DNA of 64,000 nucleotides from Paenibacillus sp. FSL R7-0337 (GTDB lineage Bacteria; Bacillota; Bacilli; Paenibacillales; Paenibacillaceae), in the NCBI RefSeq assembly GCF_037969875.1, contig NZ_CP150218.1, positions 3,534,001 through 3,598,000 on the forward strand. The letters are read 5' to 3'. The notes under the pieces are model-generated. The model ran no database searches. It was given only the letters and a program-made list of their open reading frames with translations, and was not told the origin of the DNA. Below, in pieces: positions 1-9,900 of this stretch (position 1 is its first letter; every line of letters starts with the position of its first letter). The position numbers and the translations under genes are program-made.

Positions 1-1152
1 CAGCAGCTGGTGCGTGGTCGCTAGGGTGATCCGGCTGCGGCGCAAGCGGTCCTCGCTGCCTCCGTACAGCACGGCGGGGACATCCGCCGGGAATGCCTTC
101 GCCAGGCGCGGCGCAAGCTCCAGCACGACGTCACGCCGCGGCGTGGCGATCAGCACCCGGCCTCCGGCCGCGAGCGCCGCGTCCAGGAGCGGGAAGATCA
201 TCTCTGTCTTCCCCGCTCCCGTCACTGCCCAGAGCAGGAACCGCTCTGGGCCCGGGCTGGCGGAGCGCCTGCGCGGCTCCGCCAGGAACCCCAGCGCAGC
301 GGCGGCGGCTGCTGCCTGCGCTGCGCTAAGCCCCCACCGGCGTGCCGCTACGGTGGGGGATAGGCCGGCCGTGCAGCGCACGGCCGGCAGCGGTGCGCTG
401 CGCAGCAGCAGCGCACAAGCCCGGCTGCGCCCCAGTGCGAGGCAGGCCTCGCAATAGGCGCAGCCGGCAAGGCCGCACGCGGCGCAGGCCGTGCGGCCCG
501 TGGGTACGCTGCCGCAACGCAGGCAGCGCGGCACTTCGCGGCGGCACAGGCCTGGCCGTGCGGCGCCCGCAGGGGCCAGGACGGCGGCCGTAAGGCGTAG
601 CCGTCCCTGGAGGTAGGCGAGCTGCGCCGCAGCCCGCCAATTCTCCGCCAGCTCCGGGAGCTGCTCGGCCACAAGAGCCTCTGCTTCACCCTGAAGCAAG
701 GAACGCCCGTCCAGCGCCGCAACCAGCCGGTCAGCTTCCGCTGCAAGTACCTCCAGCTCACTCCTCCATAAGCTCTCCTGTGCGTTCCCCCTGACACCTC
801 CCAATTCCCCATCCCCACCCCATCCCCTGTCTCCCGGCAGCCTATACACCACAACCTCCTCAAAAGGCCAACCCGCTCCCCGTGCCCCTCCAGCAGCCTG
901 CTCCGCTCGGATCTCCGCCTTCAAGAGAGCTGCGGTGTACTTCACCCAGGCTGCCTCATCCCAGCGCTGCATCTGGTTCGTGAACTTGCAAACTGTTGCC
1001 AGTTTCACCGCCCAGCCCAGCGGTAGTGACCGGGAGAGCATCACAAGCCCCTCCGCCTCACCCGCCCACCATAATTCATCCACCGCCAGATTCAGTGAAA
1101 TCCGAGCCTGCCAGTCCCCGCCCTGCGTCACCACATACACTGCTACCTTCAA
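1..1152 (-). CDS. comFA: ComFA, competence DNA-uptake helicase (5' part, runs off the left edge)
   Basis: ComFA is the ATP-driven helicase/translocase of natural transformation. It works at the inner face of the membrane with the ComEC channel. Seen here: the first 384 residues, still open at base 1. A four-cysteine zinc finger with two CxxC pairs plus further Cys lies at about residues 209-247. A Walker A motif (TGAGKTEM) lies at about 310-317, followed by the next helicase segment ending in a TTHQLL stretch. The start is a TTG codon at 1152 preceded by a GAGGG ribosome site; no ATG fits. The coding sequence is very GC-rich and Ala/Arg-rich between the finger and the Walker motif, unlike the degSU genes beside it. 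The order degS-degU-(small gene)-comFA resembles Bacillus. PriA-type helicases were considered, but the N-terminal finger layout fits ComFA. Confidence 0.88.
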   Translation of the reverse strand, partial: MKVAVYVVTQGGDWQARISLNLAVDELWWAGEAEGLVMLSRSLPLGWAVKLATVCKFTNQMQRWDEAAWVKYTAALLKAEIRAEQAAGGARGAGWPFEEVVVYRLPGDRGWGGDGELGGVRGNAQESLWRSELEVLAAEADRLVAALDGRSLLQGEAEALVAEQLPELAENWRAAAQLAYLQGRLRLTAAVLAPAGAARPGLCRREVPRCLRCGSVPTGRTACAACGLAGCAYCEACLALGRSRACALLLRSAPLPAVRCTAGLSPTVAARRWGLSAAQAAAAAAALGFLAEPRRRSASPGPERFLLWAVTGAGKTEMIFPLLDAALAAGGRVLIATPRRDVVLELAPRLAKAFPADVPAVLYGGSEDRLRRSRITLATTHQLL

Positions 1153-1182
1153 TTCCCTCGCCCCCTTTTCTTAAGAAACACA

Positions 1183-1220
1183 ACAAAAAAGCACACCGCC
1201 CCATTCCTGGAGAGTGTGCT
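1183..1220 (-). terminator. Rho-independent terminator after the small gene at 1247-1690
   Basis: On the minus strand the arms AGCACAC and GTGTGCT enclose about 17 bases and are followed by a T6 tract. It separates the small upstream gene from comFA. Confidence 0.75.
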
Positions 1221-1246
1221 TCACCCGTAACTGGTATATTTAACTG

Positions 1247-1690
1247 TCATTCGCCGTGCTTGGATGGGGATCTCCCGCTTCCCGGCAACCGCATCATCCG
1301 CAGCGGCAGCAGCGGCTCTTGAACCCGTAGGTCCACTGTAACTCCCTGCCGGAGTTCTGCGCTGTCCGCGAGACCGTATAACGGCACCGCAGGCGCAAAT
1401 TCAATAGAAGAGTTGTAATAAGCCATCCGTGAGGCTACCGCCATGGTCCTGTCCTCTGAACCGTCATCCACCAAGGTAACCTGCAGGGGCCTGCCCATCC
1501 AGCAAGCATGAACTGCAAAGACCCTGAGATACCACTCCACCACGGCCTCATGATTACGGGTAATCAGAATATAGTGAAGCCGCTTACCAGTCCGTGCTGC
1601 TGCCCGGGTCTCTTCCCGATGATGCAGGAGTTGAACAAGGGCTGCTGCGGATGCATAAATAGAGATAATCCAGATTAACTGGGCGATCAT
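1247..1690 (-). CDS. Short membrane-anchored protein with a family-2 glycosyltransferase-like core
   Basis: 147 residues. It starts at the ATG at 1690 behind a strong GAGGGAGGTG site; an upstream GTG at 1717 has no ribosome site. Residues 1-20 form one hydrophobic helix (MIAQLIWIISIYASAAALVQ). A central stretch reads like the beginning of a GT-A fold: LHYILITRNHEAVVEWYLR, then VTLVDDGSEDRT, the usual nucleotide-sugar DDGS loop. Full family-2 enzymes are over 220 residues; here no acceptor half follows and the tail is Arg/Ser-rich. It may be a degenerate or minimal glycosyltransferase. It sits between degU and comFA with its own terminator. I cannot assign a substrate. Confidence 0.6.
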   Translation of the reverse strand: MIAQLIWIISIYASAAALVQLLHHREETRAAARTGKRLHYILITRNHEAVVEWYLRVFAVHACWMGRPLQVTLVDDGSEDRTMAVASRMAYYNSSIEFAPAVPLYGLADSAELRQGVTVDLRVQEPLLPLRMMRLPGSGRSPSKHGE

Positions 1691-1942
1691 GAAGATGCAC
1701 CTCCCTCTTATACCCACACTATATGCCGGATATAAAAGGACGGTGACAGCCCACTAGCACGGGAGCCTCTCCCGCCAGTTTAACTTAGGGTACATATTTA
1801 AGTTAGCATTTTGCAAAATTCGAATAGAGTGCGGACTGAAACAATACTATGGCTGCAGCTCGAGGCTGCATACAAGTTATGTACCGTTTTATAGGATCAT
1901 TAGGATTCTCCAAAACGCTCAGTTAAACGATTATGAGGGAAG

Positions 1943-2665
1943 CTATAAAGTTACCCAGCCATATTTGATAGAATTAATTACAGCCTGCGTGCGGTCATCC
2001 ACTTCCATCTTTTGCAGAATACTGCTGACATGGTTTTTGACCGTCTTCTCACTGATAAACAGATACTCCCCGATCATCTTGTTGCTCTTGCCCTCTGCCA
2101 TCAAGCGCAGCACCTCTGCCTCGCGGCGGGTCAGCGGATTGTTGTCGCCTGCAACGAATTTGACACCGGCTTCCTTCACGGCCGTCTCGGCCATAGCGCC
2201 AGTCTCGTTAAGGTACGTCATGCGCCGCAGCTGATTAATCAGCTTGCCGGTCACCTTCGGATGGATAAAAGCATGCCCCTCACATACAGAACGGATCGCA
2301 TTAATCAGCGACTCGGCTTCCATATCCTTCAGCAGGTATCCGTTCGCCCCCTTGCGCAGCGTCTCAAACACATAGCTTTCATCGTCATGAATCGAGAGGA
2401 TTATCACTTTGACATCCGGGAACATTTCACGGAGCTTTTGCGTAGCCTCCACGCCGTTCTCAATCGGCATATTGATATCCATCAGTACGATATCCGGCTT
2501 GTTGCCGTTGCAGAATTCAAGCACCTGGATGCCGTCACCGCATTCGCCAATGACCTCGATGTCATCCTCCATATTCAAAATACGCTTGAGCCCTTCACGA
2601 AACAATTGATGATCATCGGCCAAAAGAACTTTAATGGGCGCTTTGCCAGAGTTTTGGTTCTCCAT
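1943..2665 (-). CDS. degU: DegU, two-component response regulator
   Basis: 240 residues, NarL/LuxR family. The receiver domain spans about 1-130 with the acidic pocket ADDH near 16-19 and the phospho-acceptor Asp63 in VLMDINMP. The LuxR-type helix-turn-helix is near 175-235, with the signature [19 protein letters not shown]. In Bacillus DegU controls secreted enzymes, competence and motility, with DegS as kinase. The start is the ATG at 2665 with AGGAG seven bases upstream; longer in-frame starts lie inside degS. Only four bases separate it from the degS stop, so the pair is co-translated. Confidence 0.95.
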   Translation of the reverse strand: MENQNSGKAPIKVLLADDHQLFREGLKRILNMEDDIEVIGECGDGIQVLEFCNGNKPDIVLMDINMPIENGVEATQKLREMFPDVKVIILSIHDDESYVFETLRKGANGYLLKDMEAESLINAIRSVCEGHAFIHPKVTGKLINQLRRMTYLNETGAMAETAVKEAGVKFVAGDNNPLTRREAEVLRLMAEGKSNKMIGEYLFISEKTVKNHVSSILQKMEVDDRTQAVINSIKYGWVTL

Positions 2666-2669
2666 CACA

Positions 2670-3842
2670 TTACTCCTTTCCCTTTTCCACATTCGTCGGA
2701 ATGTGAATTACGATTGTTGTGCCCTGGTTCTCGGCTGACTGTATTTCCATTCTTCCTTCCAGCAATTCCACGCGTTCGCGCATACCCACCAGACCGAAGC
2801 TTTCCCGGTTGGCTTGTTCACTGATTTTTTTCACATTGAAGCCTAAGCCATTGTCTTTCACGACAATCTTGATCAATTGAGCCTGATAAGTAATCTCTAC
2901 CAGTACGTAGCTCGGATAAGCATGCTTCGCCGCATTGGACAGCCCCTCCTGAACCAGCCGGTATACCGCTGCTTCCATCGCCGAGGACAACCGGTGCTCC
3001 TTCCCCCTGGTTTCAAAAGAGGTACGGATCTTCGTCTTCTCCTCATAATCATGCACATACTTCCGCAGAGTCGGAATCAGCCCCAAATCATCAAGCGCCA
3101 TCGGACGCAGGTTGAAAATCACCTTGCGCATTTCTTCCAGGCTGTATCTTACCTGCCCCTTTAAGTCTATTACTTCGGCTTGTACCAGCCCAAATTCCTG
3201 CTTTACCAGCATTCTTTCTACAATTTCCGTCCTTAGGACTAGATTCGCCAGCATTTGAGCAGGCCCGTCATGAATTTCCCGGGCAATTCTTTTCCGTTCC
3301 TCTTCCTGAGCCAGGATTATTTTGAGTCCAATCATCTGGCGGTTCTTCGCAGATTCGACAATTCGCGTCACTTGACCTAGTTCTCCAGACAGATATTCCA
3401 GGACAACGCTCATTTGCGAACCAATTGATTCGGCACGTTCTACAGAATTTTCGACACTGCGAACACGCATTTGCAGTTCATCGCGTCTGTTCCGCAGATA
3501 AGCCTCCCTCTCCCTGGTCATCATCAGCTCAAGTTGCAGCTCTGTCGCCTTCTCATAGGCAATCCGTATGTCCTTCTCCGTGTAGCGGACAAAATCCCGG
3601 CTGACCTCTGTCAGCCGGATCCGGGAGCGGTGGTACTGCTGCTCCAGCTTGTCTACCTTTTGCAATGTTTCATCCGTTTCTTCCATGACTCGCTGCAGCT
3701 CTTTGTTGAGTGCAGCAAGCTCATCCCGTGCCACCTGCAATATTTCGAATATCTGATACTTGCTGCTCTCCATCACATCGATGGTGTTTTTAATCACCCG
3801 ATCTATCGCATCGGCTTGAAATTCCACGGATGCTTGCCCCAT
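2670..3842 (-). CDS. degS: DegS, soluble two-component sensor kinase
   Basis: 390 residues and cytoplasmic (no membrane helix). The N-terminal half (about 25-165) is a long coiled-coil sensor domain. The HisKA_3 box is EEERKRIAREIHDGPAQ with phospho-acceptor His191, followed by a HATPase_c domain with NAAKHA, DNGLGF and GLVGMRERV. It phosphorylates DegU, encoded four bases downstream. The start is the ATG at 3842, but no ribosome site lies in the usual window: the only AAAGGAAAG is about 25 bases upstream inside a strong hairpin (see 3845-3898). A GTG at 3827 is an alternative start. Confidence 0.93.
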   Translation of the reverse strand: MGQASVEFQADAIDRVIKNTIDVMESSKYQIFEILQVARDELAALNKELQRVMEETDETLQKVDKLEQQYHRSRIRLTEVSRDFVRYTEKDIRIAYEKATELQLELMMTREREAYLRNRRDELQMRVRSVENSVERAESIGSQMSVVLEYLSGELGQVTRIVESAKNRQMIGLKIILAQEEERKRIAREIHDGPAQMLANLVLRTEIVERMLVKQEFGLVQAEVIDLKGQVRYSLEEMRKVIFNLRPMALDDLGLIPTLRKYVHDYEEKTKIRTSFETRGKEHRLSSAMEAAVYRLVQEGLSNAAKHAYPSYVLVEITYQAQLIKIVVKDNGLGFNVKKISEQANRESFGLVGMRERVELLEGRMEIQSAENQGTTIVIHIPTNVEKGKE

Positions 3843-3844
3843 TT

Positions 3845-3898
3845 CTATCGAATCGTATTAAAGGCTTTCCTTTATACTAACATATCACGATTCGATAG
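3845..3898 (-). promoter_or_regulatory. Long hairpin covering the degS translation start
   Basis: Perfect 12-base inverted arms CTATCGAATCGT (ending the upstream gene) and ACGATTCGATAG (just before the degS ATG) are separated by 30 bases. Within that spacer GTATAAAGG and CCTTTAATAC also pair, around the loop AAAG. As RNA this gives one long stem with a one-sided bulge. The purine-rich AAAGGAAAG, the only plausible degS ribosome site, lies in the apical part. There is no T tract, so it is not an ordinary terminator. Confidence 0.6.
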
Positions 3899-6614
3899 TT
3901 ACGGTCTTAGTGTTCTGTTCCCATTTTACAGTCAGTCCAAGCTGTTCTGTCACGAGTCTGAGCGGTACTAAAGTCCTGGCATTCAGGATTATAGGTGCTA
4001 CTTCAGCACTCTGCCGCTTCCCGTTCAGCACGAATTCCTTCTTGTTCACGGTCAGATCCAGCGCCTTGGAGCCCCGAAGGACCATAATCTTCTTGGTCTT
4101 CGCATCCCAGACCGCATTGCCGCCGAACGCGTCCATTACATATTTTATCGGCACATACGTACTGCCGTCCTTCACGATCGGTGCGACATCGATAGGCTGC
4201 TTGGTGCCGTTAACCGTCATCGCCTTGCCGCCTATGCTCATCGCCGCCGTCCCTTTAGGCAGTCCCGCCTCACTGGAGAGCGATGGCATCACGAAGGAAA
4301 TATTATCAAAGGCCACTGTCCCCGTCTTGGCCCGTTCATCCTGGCCTTCTTCTACATTTACCACGTAAAGTCTCTTAAGGGAAGCTGGAAATTTAATCCC
4401 TGAGCCGGACAGATCGATATTAAGCGTCTTCCAGCCGTTCCAGTCGATGACTTTCGCCAGATCAATATAGGCCGTTTTTCCGCTGGCATCCGTCAGCTCG
4501 GCACGCATCCAGTTCAGGCTCATGTCTCCCATCACATCGACGGACATTGAGGTTGCCGCCGCCGGAATATCCTTGCCCGTTGTACCGTTGAACTGGGCGT
4601 ATGCATACATTTTGCCGGTGCCTGCACTCATATCGTAGCTAAGCGATAACACCTTCGAGCCTGCACGCTCTGCGCTGCCTGGAACCACTGCTGCTGTTCC
4701 GGTAACTCCTGCCGCATTGGTAGTGAACGCGAACGGATAATTGGCATTCTCGAAATCCTCCCACGCCGTAGCAGCCGCAGTAGACAAGACAACCGCCGTG
4801 CTGAAGCCGTCATAGCGGGCAATCGCATATCCGGTAGTTACGCCAGGATCGACCGACTCCACCTTAAGCTTGCCATCCCCCACACTTCCCTTGAAGCCGA
4901 TGAACTCCCACTTCAGTGCGGTTGCCGGAACAGCTATCGTTGCCCCGCTCTTCGACACTGCGCTAACCGGAACTGATACAGTGGCCCCAGCTTGCAGCGG
5001 TGCAGTGGCTGTACCTGCAATCAGGCTGGACAAGTCTTCTCCGCCCAGAACGGTGACCTCGGTCTCCACACTCGCTGTTCCGCTGGTCGCCTTCAGCTTC
5101 ACGGTTCCTGGCTTGACTGCCGTTGCTTCGCCCGCATTCACAGTCACACTGCCGCCGCTTGCGGTCCAGGCCGGATTAGCCGCTGCTACATCCACCGGAT
5201 TGTAGTACGTATCATAGCCCTTTAGGGAGTATGTGGCCTTTTGTCCGATTAACAGTACCGAACTGCCGCTGATCTTGATTCCTTTCACTTCACCTTGCGG
5301 AGCAGAAGTATATACCCCGACGCCGTTAACGATTGTACGCTGCTCCTTGCCGTATTCGGTATTGAAGGTAAGTGAAGTCGAGGTTTCAGCCAGCGGGCGG
5401 TCTACCATCGTTGTAGAGCCCCCTCCGTCCAGATTAATCCCTTTCCACACCCCAATATTCGTCATGAAGGATTGCAGCTCTGTCAGCGACAGCCCTGCAC
5501 TATTGCTGTTTTTCTCGGCTGCAATGACATATACATACCTGCCATCCTGGGAATATCCCAGCGCTGTACGCGCCCGGTACCCGCCTATACTGCTTGTGGA
5601 GCGTGAGAACGACGACGCCTTGCCGTTATTGACCAGAATCGTATGCCCCCCGATCATCATCTGCAGCGTTGAAGGATCGAGCTCCTGCTGAGTAGTTTTG
5701 GAACGGAGCACATAGGTACTGTTCAGCTTCTGTCCTACAATCAGATGGGCCTTAACGAACTGGGCAGCCAGCCCGTGCGTCCGCAGAATATAGGCCCCCT
5801 TGGGTACGGTCACCGGCAGAGCCGAATCCAGCGAGATCTGAGTAATGATATCATTCTCTACCAGCACCTCCGTCGGTGTAGTAGAACTGCCCTTAGGACG
5901 CTCCAGCGCTGTCCAAGCATCTGTATAAATATAAGCAGCATTAGCATGACTGTAAGTTGAACTGCCGCCTTCGGGATTGTAAGCCCCTTTGTTGATGCCG
6001 GATAGCGGGAACTGGGAACCATCCTCTGCGGTCAGCATCCCCTCAAAAGTATATTCATCAATGATAGGTTTACGGTCCTTGGTTACTGCAAAAGCATACA
6101 TTCCGTTCAACTGTGAAGGGGTAGACACCAATACTCCGCCGGATACCTGACCGCCAATCGGTGCACCCTCTCCGCCGGTATTGAAGTAATCCCCGTTCAC
6201 CGCCGCGACTGCTCCTGTCTCCGCCGCCATGCCCCCGGTGCTCTGCCGTGTCGTCAGATTCCCGCCTTTGCCGGTCATTACATCCAGAGAGACGTAAGGA
6301 TTATTCAGATCGACACGAATGACGCTGGCCAGTCCTGTCGCACTCTTACCGGAACGCACCGTGGTAAATTTATATTTCATCATCATCGCACCGGAAGTGA
6401 TAACCTCTTCACTAAGCTTCGTCGCCGAGAAGGACGCTGCTGCTTGTGCTACCGGCGCAGTGCTTGCGCCCAGCCATCCTGCACCTTCACTTCCGACAAC
6501 CGGCATGATCCATATTACACCTGCCAGGGATGCAGCAATCCATTTTTTAGCAGGCGACCATTGATTTCCCCGTGTTTGCTCCGTACTCTTCTTCCCCATG
6601 AAAAACTCATTCAT
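3885..6614 (-). CDS. Secreted phosphodiester glycosidase family protein with stalk (Cu amine oxidase N-like) domains
   Basis: 909 residues. A long N-terminal signal region ends in APVAQAAASFS at about residue 60. Residues about 75-440 match the NAGPA/phosphodiester glycosidase (DUF2233) family, with the conserved NLDGGGSTTMVDRP around 392-405. This family hydrolyses sugar phosphodiesters; the substrate is unknown. An Ig-like (Big_2-type) segment lies at about 440-530 and a beta-sandwich carbohydrate-binding-like segment at about 630-760. The C-terminal 120 residues hold two copies of the copper amine oxidase N-terminal-like stalk motif (VNGTKQPIDVAPIVKDGSTY, VPLRLVTEQLGLTVKW), common in Paenibacillus wall proteins. 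The start is the ATG at 6614 behind GGGAGAG; the ATG at 6599 is an alternative. It ends 42 bases before degS. Confidence 0.85.
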   Translation of the reverse strand: MNEFFMGKKSTEQTRGNQWSPAKKWIAASLAGVIWIMPVVGSEGAGWLGASTAPVAQAAASFSATKLSEEVITSGAMMMKYKFTTVRSGKSATGLASVIRVDLNNPYVSLDVMTGKGGNLTTRQSTGGMAAETGAVAAVNGDYFNTGGEGAPIGGQVSGGVLVSTPSQLNGMYAFAVTKDRKPIIDEYTFEGMLTAEDGSQFPLSGINKGAYNPEGGSSTYSHANAAYIYTDAWTALERPKGSSTTPTEVLVENDIITQISLDSALPVTVPKGAYILRTHGLAAQFVKAHLIVGQKLNSTYVLRSKTTQQELDPSTLQMMIGGHTILVNNGKASSFSRSTSSIGGYRARTALGYSQDGRYVYVIAAEKNSNSAGLSLTELQSFMTNIGVWKGINLDGGGSTTMVDRPLAETSTSLTFNTEYGKEQRTIVNGVGVYTSAPQGEVKGIKISGSSVLLIGQKATYSLKGYDTYYNPVDVAAANPAWTASGGSVTVNAGEATAVKPGTVKLKATSGTASVETEVTVLGGEDLSSLIAGTATAPLQAGATVSVPVSAVSKSGATIAVPATALKWEFIGFKGSVGDGKLKVESVDPGVTTGYAIARYDGFSTAVVLSTAAATAWEDFENANYPFAFTTNAAGVTGTAAVVPGSAERAGSKVLSLSYDMSAGTGKMYAYAQFNGTTGKDIPAAATSMSVDVMGDMSLNWMRAELTDASGKTAYIDLAKVIDWNGWKTLNIDLSGSGIKFPASLKRLYVVNVEEGQDERAKTGTVAFDNISFVMPSLSSEAGLPKGTAAMSIGGKAMTVNGTKQPIDVAPIVKDGSTYVPIKYVMDAFGGNAVWDAKTKKIMVLRGSKALDLTVNKKEFVLNGKRQSAEVAPIILNARTLVPLRLVTEQLGLTVKWEQNTKTVTIES

Positions 6615-6831
6615 TTCAGTGTAACTCTCCCATCTATTTGTACTCTTCTACCTCGCTATCAAGACCTGGATATCAGTTCATAGTAATAGACTATACCTTT
6701 AATAGACTGAATTCAGCTCGAAAAGTTGCGAAAATTGGAGAGAACTAGCAGTTTTTACCGGCTGGGCAGAGTCACGCCGGAGCTGTCCTGGCGTGCCAAA
6801 ATAGCTCCGAAACATATAAAATATGTCCTCG
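6615..6831 (-). other. Leader region upstream of the glycosidase gene with competing hairpins
   Basis: No gene. On the minus strand overlapping inverted repeats occur in 6735-6812: GGAGCT with AGCTCC, CACGCC with GGCGTG, and CCGGC with GCCGG. Each uses bases needed by another, so they would be mutually exclusive folds. A small ACATAT/ATATGT palindrome lies near 6812-6826. No clear -35/-10 pair was seen. Confidence 0.4.
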
Positions 6832-6915
6832 CAAAATAACCCCACAAAGTGGGGCTTTAGCGTAGGTGGTGACTCAGGTACTTTGCGGGGACCCCAAAAC
6901 ACATAAATTCTTATC
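6832..6915 (-). repeat. Dispersed structured element, copy 1 of 3
   Basis: Same element as at 35404 and 37533. On the minus strand: an AT-rich AAGAATTTATGTG lead, GTTTTGGGGTCCCC, then GCAAAGTACCTGAGTCA, a variable middle, GCTAAAGCCCC and ACTTTGTGGGG. Bases 6880-6890 and 6840-6850 form an 11-base stem with one G-T pair. It directly follows a gene terminator (6920-6950). Confidence 0.85.
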
Positions 6916-6919
6916 TATC

Positions 6920-6950
6920 AAAAAAGCACCCGGCCCATAGACCGGATGCT
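6920..6950 (-). terminator. Terminator of the SLH gene at 6979-11010
   Basis: On the minus strand the nine-base arms AGCATCCGG and CCGGGTGCT (one T-G pair) enclose an eight-base loop and are followed by TTTTTT. It lies 29 bases after the stop codon. Confidence 0.9.
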
Positions 6951-6978
6951 CTGCTTAACTATAAACTTTACAATTCCC

Positions 6979-9900
6979 TTACAAATAGCCTGCTGCCTTC
7001 AGCATCCGCTGTAGCATGACCGCAGCCTGCCCTCGGGTAGCATTACCCTGCGGCTGGAACTCTGTAGTGCTGACCCCCTGAATAATTCCCGCCTTAACCG
7101 CCTTGGCTACAAATTCGATGCTCTGGCTCAGAATTTTCGCCCGGTCCTTGAACGGGCTAAGCGTATCCATCACCGATGCACTCAGCGTTACAGACTGTCC
7201 GGAATACTCCAGCGCCCTCACCATCATAATCGCCATCTGCTCACGGGTTATCTTATCCTCCGCACGGAAGGTCCCGTCCGTATTGCCGTTGATGATGCCG
7301 GCTTTGGCGGCGGCTTCTATGAAGTCACTCGTTTGTGTAAAGGGGCGTACATCCTTGAACTGGGAAGCTCCACCGCGAACTGCTTGTAGACCCAGGCCCC
7401 GGCTAAGCATCACAGCGAACTCGGAACGGGTGATCGGCTGATCAGGCATAAACGCAGTTCCATAGCTGCTATCTATGATATTTTTGGCGGCCAACTCTGC
7501 TACAGCAGTCTTACTCCAATGGGAGGTCACATCTCCAAATGTACGCAAGGATATGTACACTCCCACCACCTGGTTCCCCTTCGTGCGTGCACTAACAACG
7601 CTATTACTCCCCACTGTAGCAATTTGGGCCGGCAAATAAATAGCATCATTATATGTCGAATCTACTCCGGCAGCCATCGTTTGTGCAGAGTTCAGTACAG
7701 CAGCATTGCGAACAGTGTATTGTCCTGCTACATTTAACTCCTTGGCATTGGAATAGTTATCTTTAATAGAACCCGTTAGACGTAAATCCATAAGCCCGGT
7801 AACGTTACGCATGGCCTGGCTTCCAATTTTTTGTTCGAACGAATAGAACGTCCCTCCCGGAACACTCTCCATACGCAGAACAAGGGAGACCTTACTAATA
7901 TCTGTCCCCAAACTAGCAATTAGTGAATTCACATCAATATCGCTTAGTTTTATACCATACATATGATCTCCGTACCGGATGATCAGTTTTGCATTTTTGT
8001 TGCTTGCGGCTGCATCCGATAGAGCTTTTAGCGGAACGGTAACATAGGCTGACTTCTCTGTAGAAGGAACCTCGAATACCAACTCATCCGTACCTGCAAG
8101 CTTCAGATATTGATAACTGGCAGCCATACGCTCTGCATTCAGATCATATCTTTTAACCATTTGTTTGTAGACCGAAAGATCTGTAACCCCAAGAGCAGAA
8201 TCACTCTTCAGTAACGGGTACTCCTTGCCAAACTCACTGGCAGGCAGGGTTCCCAGATAAGAAGGGCGGCTTCCATTGCCGGTTACACCAGTGGTCAGAT
8301 TCTGAACAGACAATGAGTTGAAGGAAGGAAGTGAGTTCCCATTGGTATCTGTAATCATCCCCGCACCAGACAGGTAAGAGAGCTCAACCTTTTGACCGGC
8401 CATCACTGCTTGCGAGAGATTCAATTTTAAAAGAGTTCCGGACAGGCTGAAATCCTGAACATCAATGCCGCTTCCATCAGCCTTTATCCCAAACTGATTA
8501 GCATACAATTTTGAAGAGGACTGCATGCTTTTGGTAAAGGTAACATTAAGTTCATTGCCTTTCACCGTAGCTACGCTGATCTCGGAGACTACCGTAGCTG
8601 AAGTTACAGACACTGGCTGAAGATCAACATAGGCGGCACGATTTCCATTCAGATCACTAAGTCCAAGAGTACCTGGAACATAGGATACCGTAACTGTTCC
8701 GCTAAGCGGCAATGCATTCTGAAGGGTCAATGTAGCCTGTGTACCACTCACCGAAACATTGGTAACATAGTTTGGTTTGCCGCCAACCAGTACAGAGAAC
8801 TGGCTATTCATCGGCAAATTAATGGTGGACAGACCTTCGTTATAATTGAGAAGTAGCTTATTGCCCGCTCCCGTCGCATTCTGGAACACCGGCGGCACGT
8901 TGTCCTTAGTATTGCGGATGTTAAACTCAGCGAAGCCCGCGATATTCTGCCCCAGAGAGCTAACCAGCGGATACGATCCGGCGTAATAGGATACCCGGAC
9001 CGACTCCGAATTGCCCACCTCAGAACCTACAGTTAGATATAGGGTATTGCCGCTGGTACTAATAGAATTCACCCCAAGCGAATACCCGTCAGTCGTGACC
9101 ACAAACTGTTCATAGGCATATGGAGAGACCGTTTTGAGCGTATCATTGAAGGCCAGTGTTACTGTTCTGCCTGTAATTCTGCCTTCTTTGGGCGTAGGGA
9201 GCGCCGATTCTATAGTATTGGTGATCTGCTGTCCAGAAAAGGTAGGTGCAGCATTCCCGCTCGTATCCTGAATCGTCCGCACGCCGCCGGTATAGCTGAT
9301 TTTCACATTCTGGCCTACAGCGATACCTGTACTAATCACTACAAATACACTATCTCCTTGAATATAGGCACTCTCAATATTCCGGGTTTCCTCATTGACG
9401 GTTACCCCGAAGCTGGAAGCCAGCAGAGCCACTGAAGCATTAAGCGTCTCACTATACCTCAGACGGATCGTCCGATTGTTCTCCAGCACTGCACTCGTCA
9501 GCGATGGCGGGGTCTTGTCTATGGCTACAGTGCGGAAGCTCCATGATTTGGTACCGCTTAATCCCTCATACTGCACGCTGGGGTCAGCGGCGTCTGTGAA
9601 CGTCCCTTTGGCGATGTCGATATAATAGATCGTATCTGATTCCAGCGCTGCAGCCGGCTTAATAATGAATTCTTTGGCAGAGGCACCCTGCTGGACTGCT
9701 GCTGCCACTTTAGAGCCATTGCTTTTGTATAGAACAACCCCGCTTGCGACGGTGCTATCATAGACAACATCCCGGTTGAAATTAACCGCAATCGTTTTTG
9801 AGATGTCTACCGACTCACTGCGGTCCGCTGGAGATAACCCGGCTACAGACAGACTTGTCAGCGAAGCTGTAGTGAACGTCCAGGAGTACGGACCTGAAGC

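Noticed and set aside
14..457. Long plus-strand open frame over comFA
   Set aside because: Arg/Ala/Ser-rich product antisense to comFA; an open frame produced by high GC, no ribosome site.
326..863. Alternative minus-strand frames over comFA
   Set aside because: Cys/Arg/Pro-rich nonsense products; the true frame shows the ComFA zinc finger and Walker motif.
6699..6902. Short minus-strand frame reading FWGPRKVPES
   Set aside because: Lies on the repeat element; copy 2 opens similarly but copy 3 is frameshifted, so no conserved protein.
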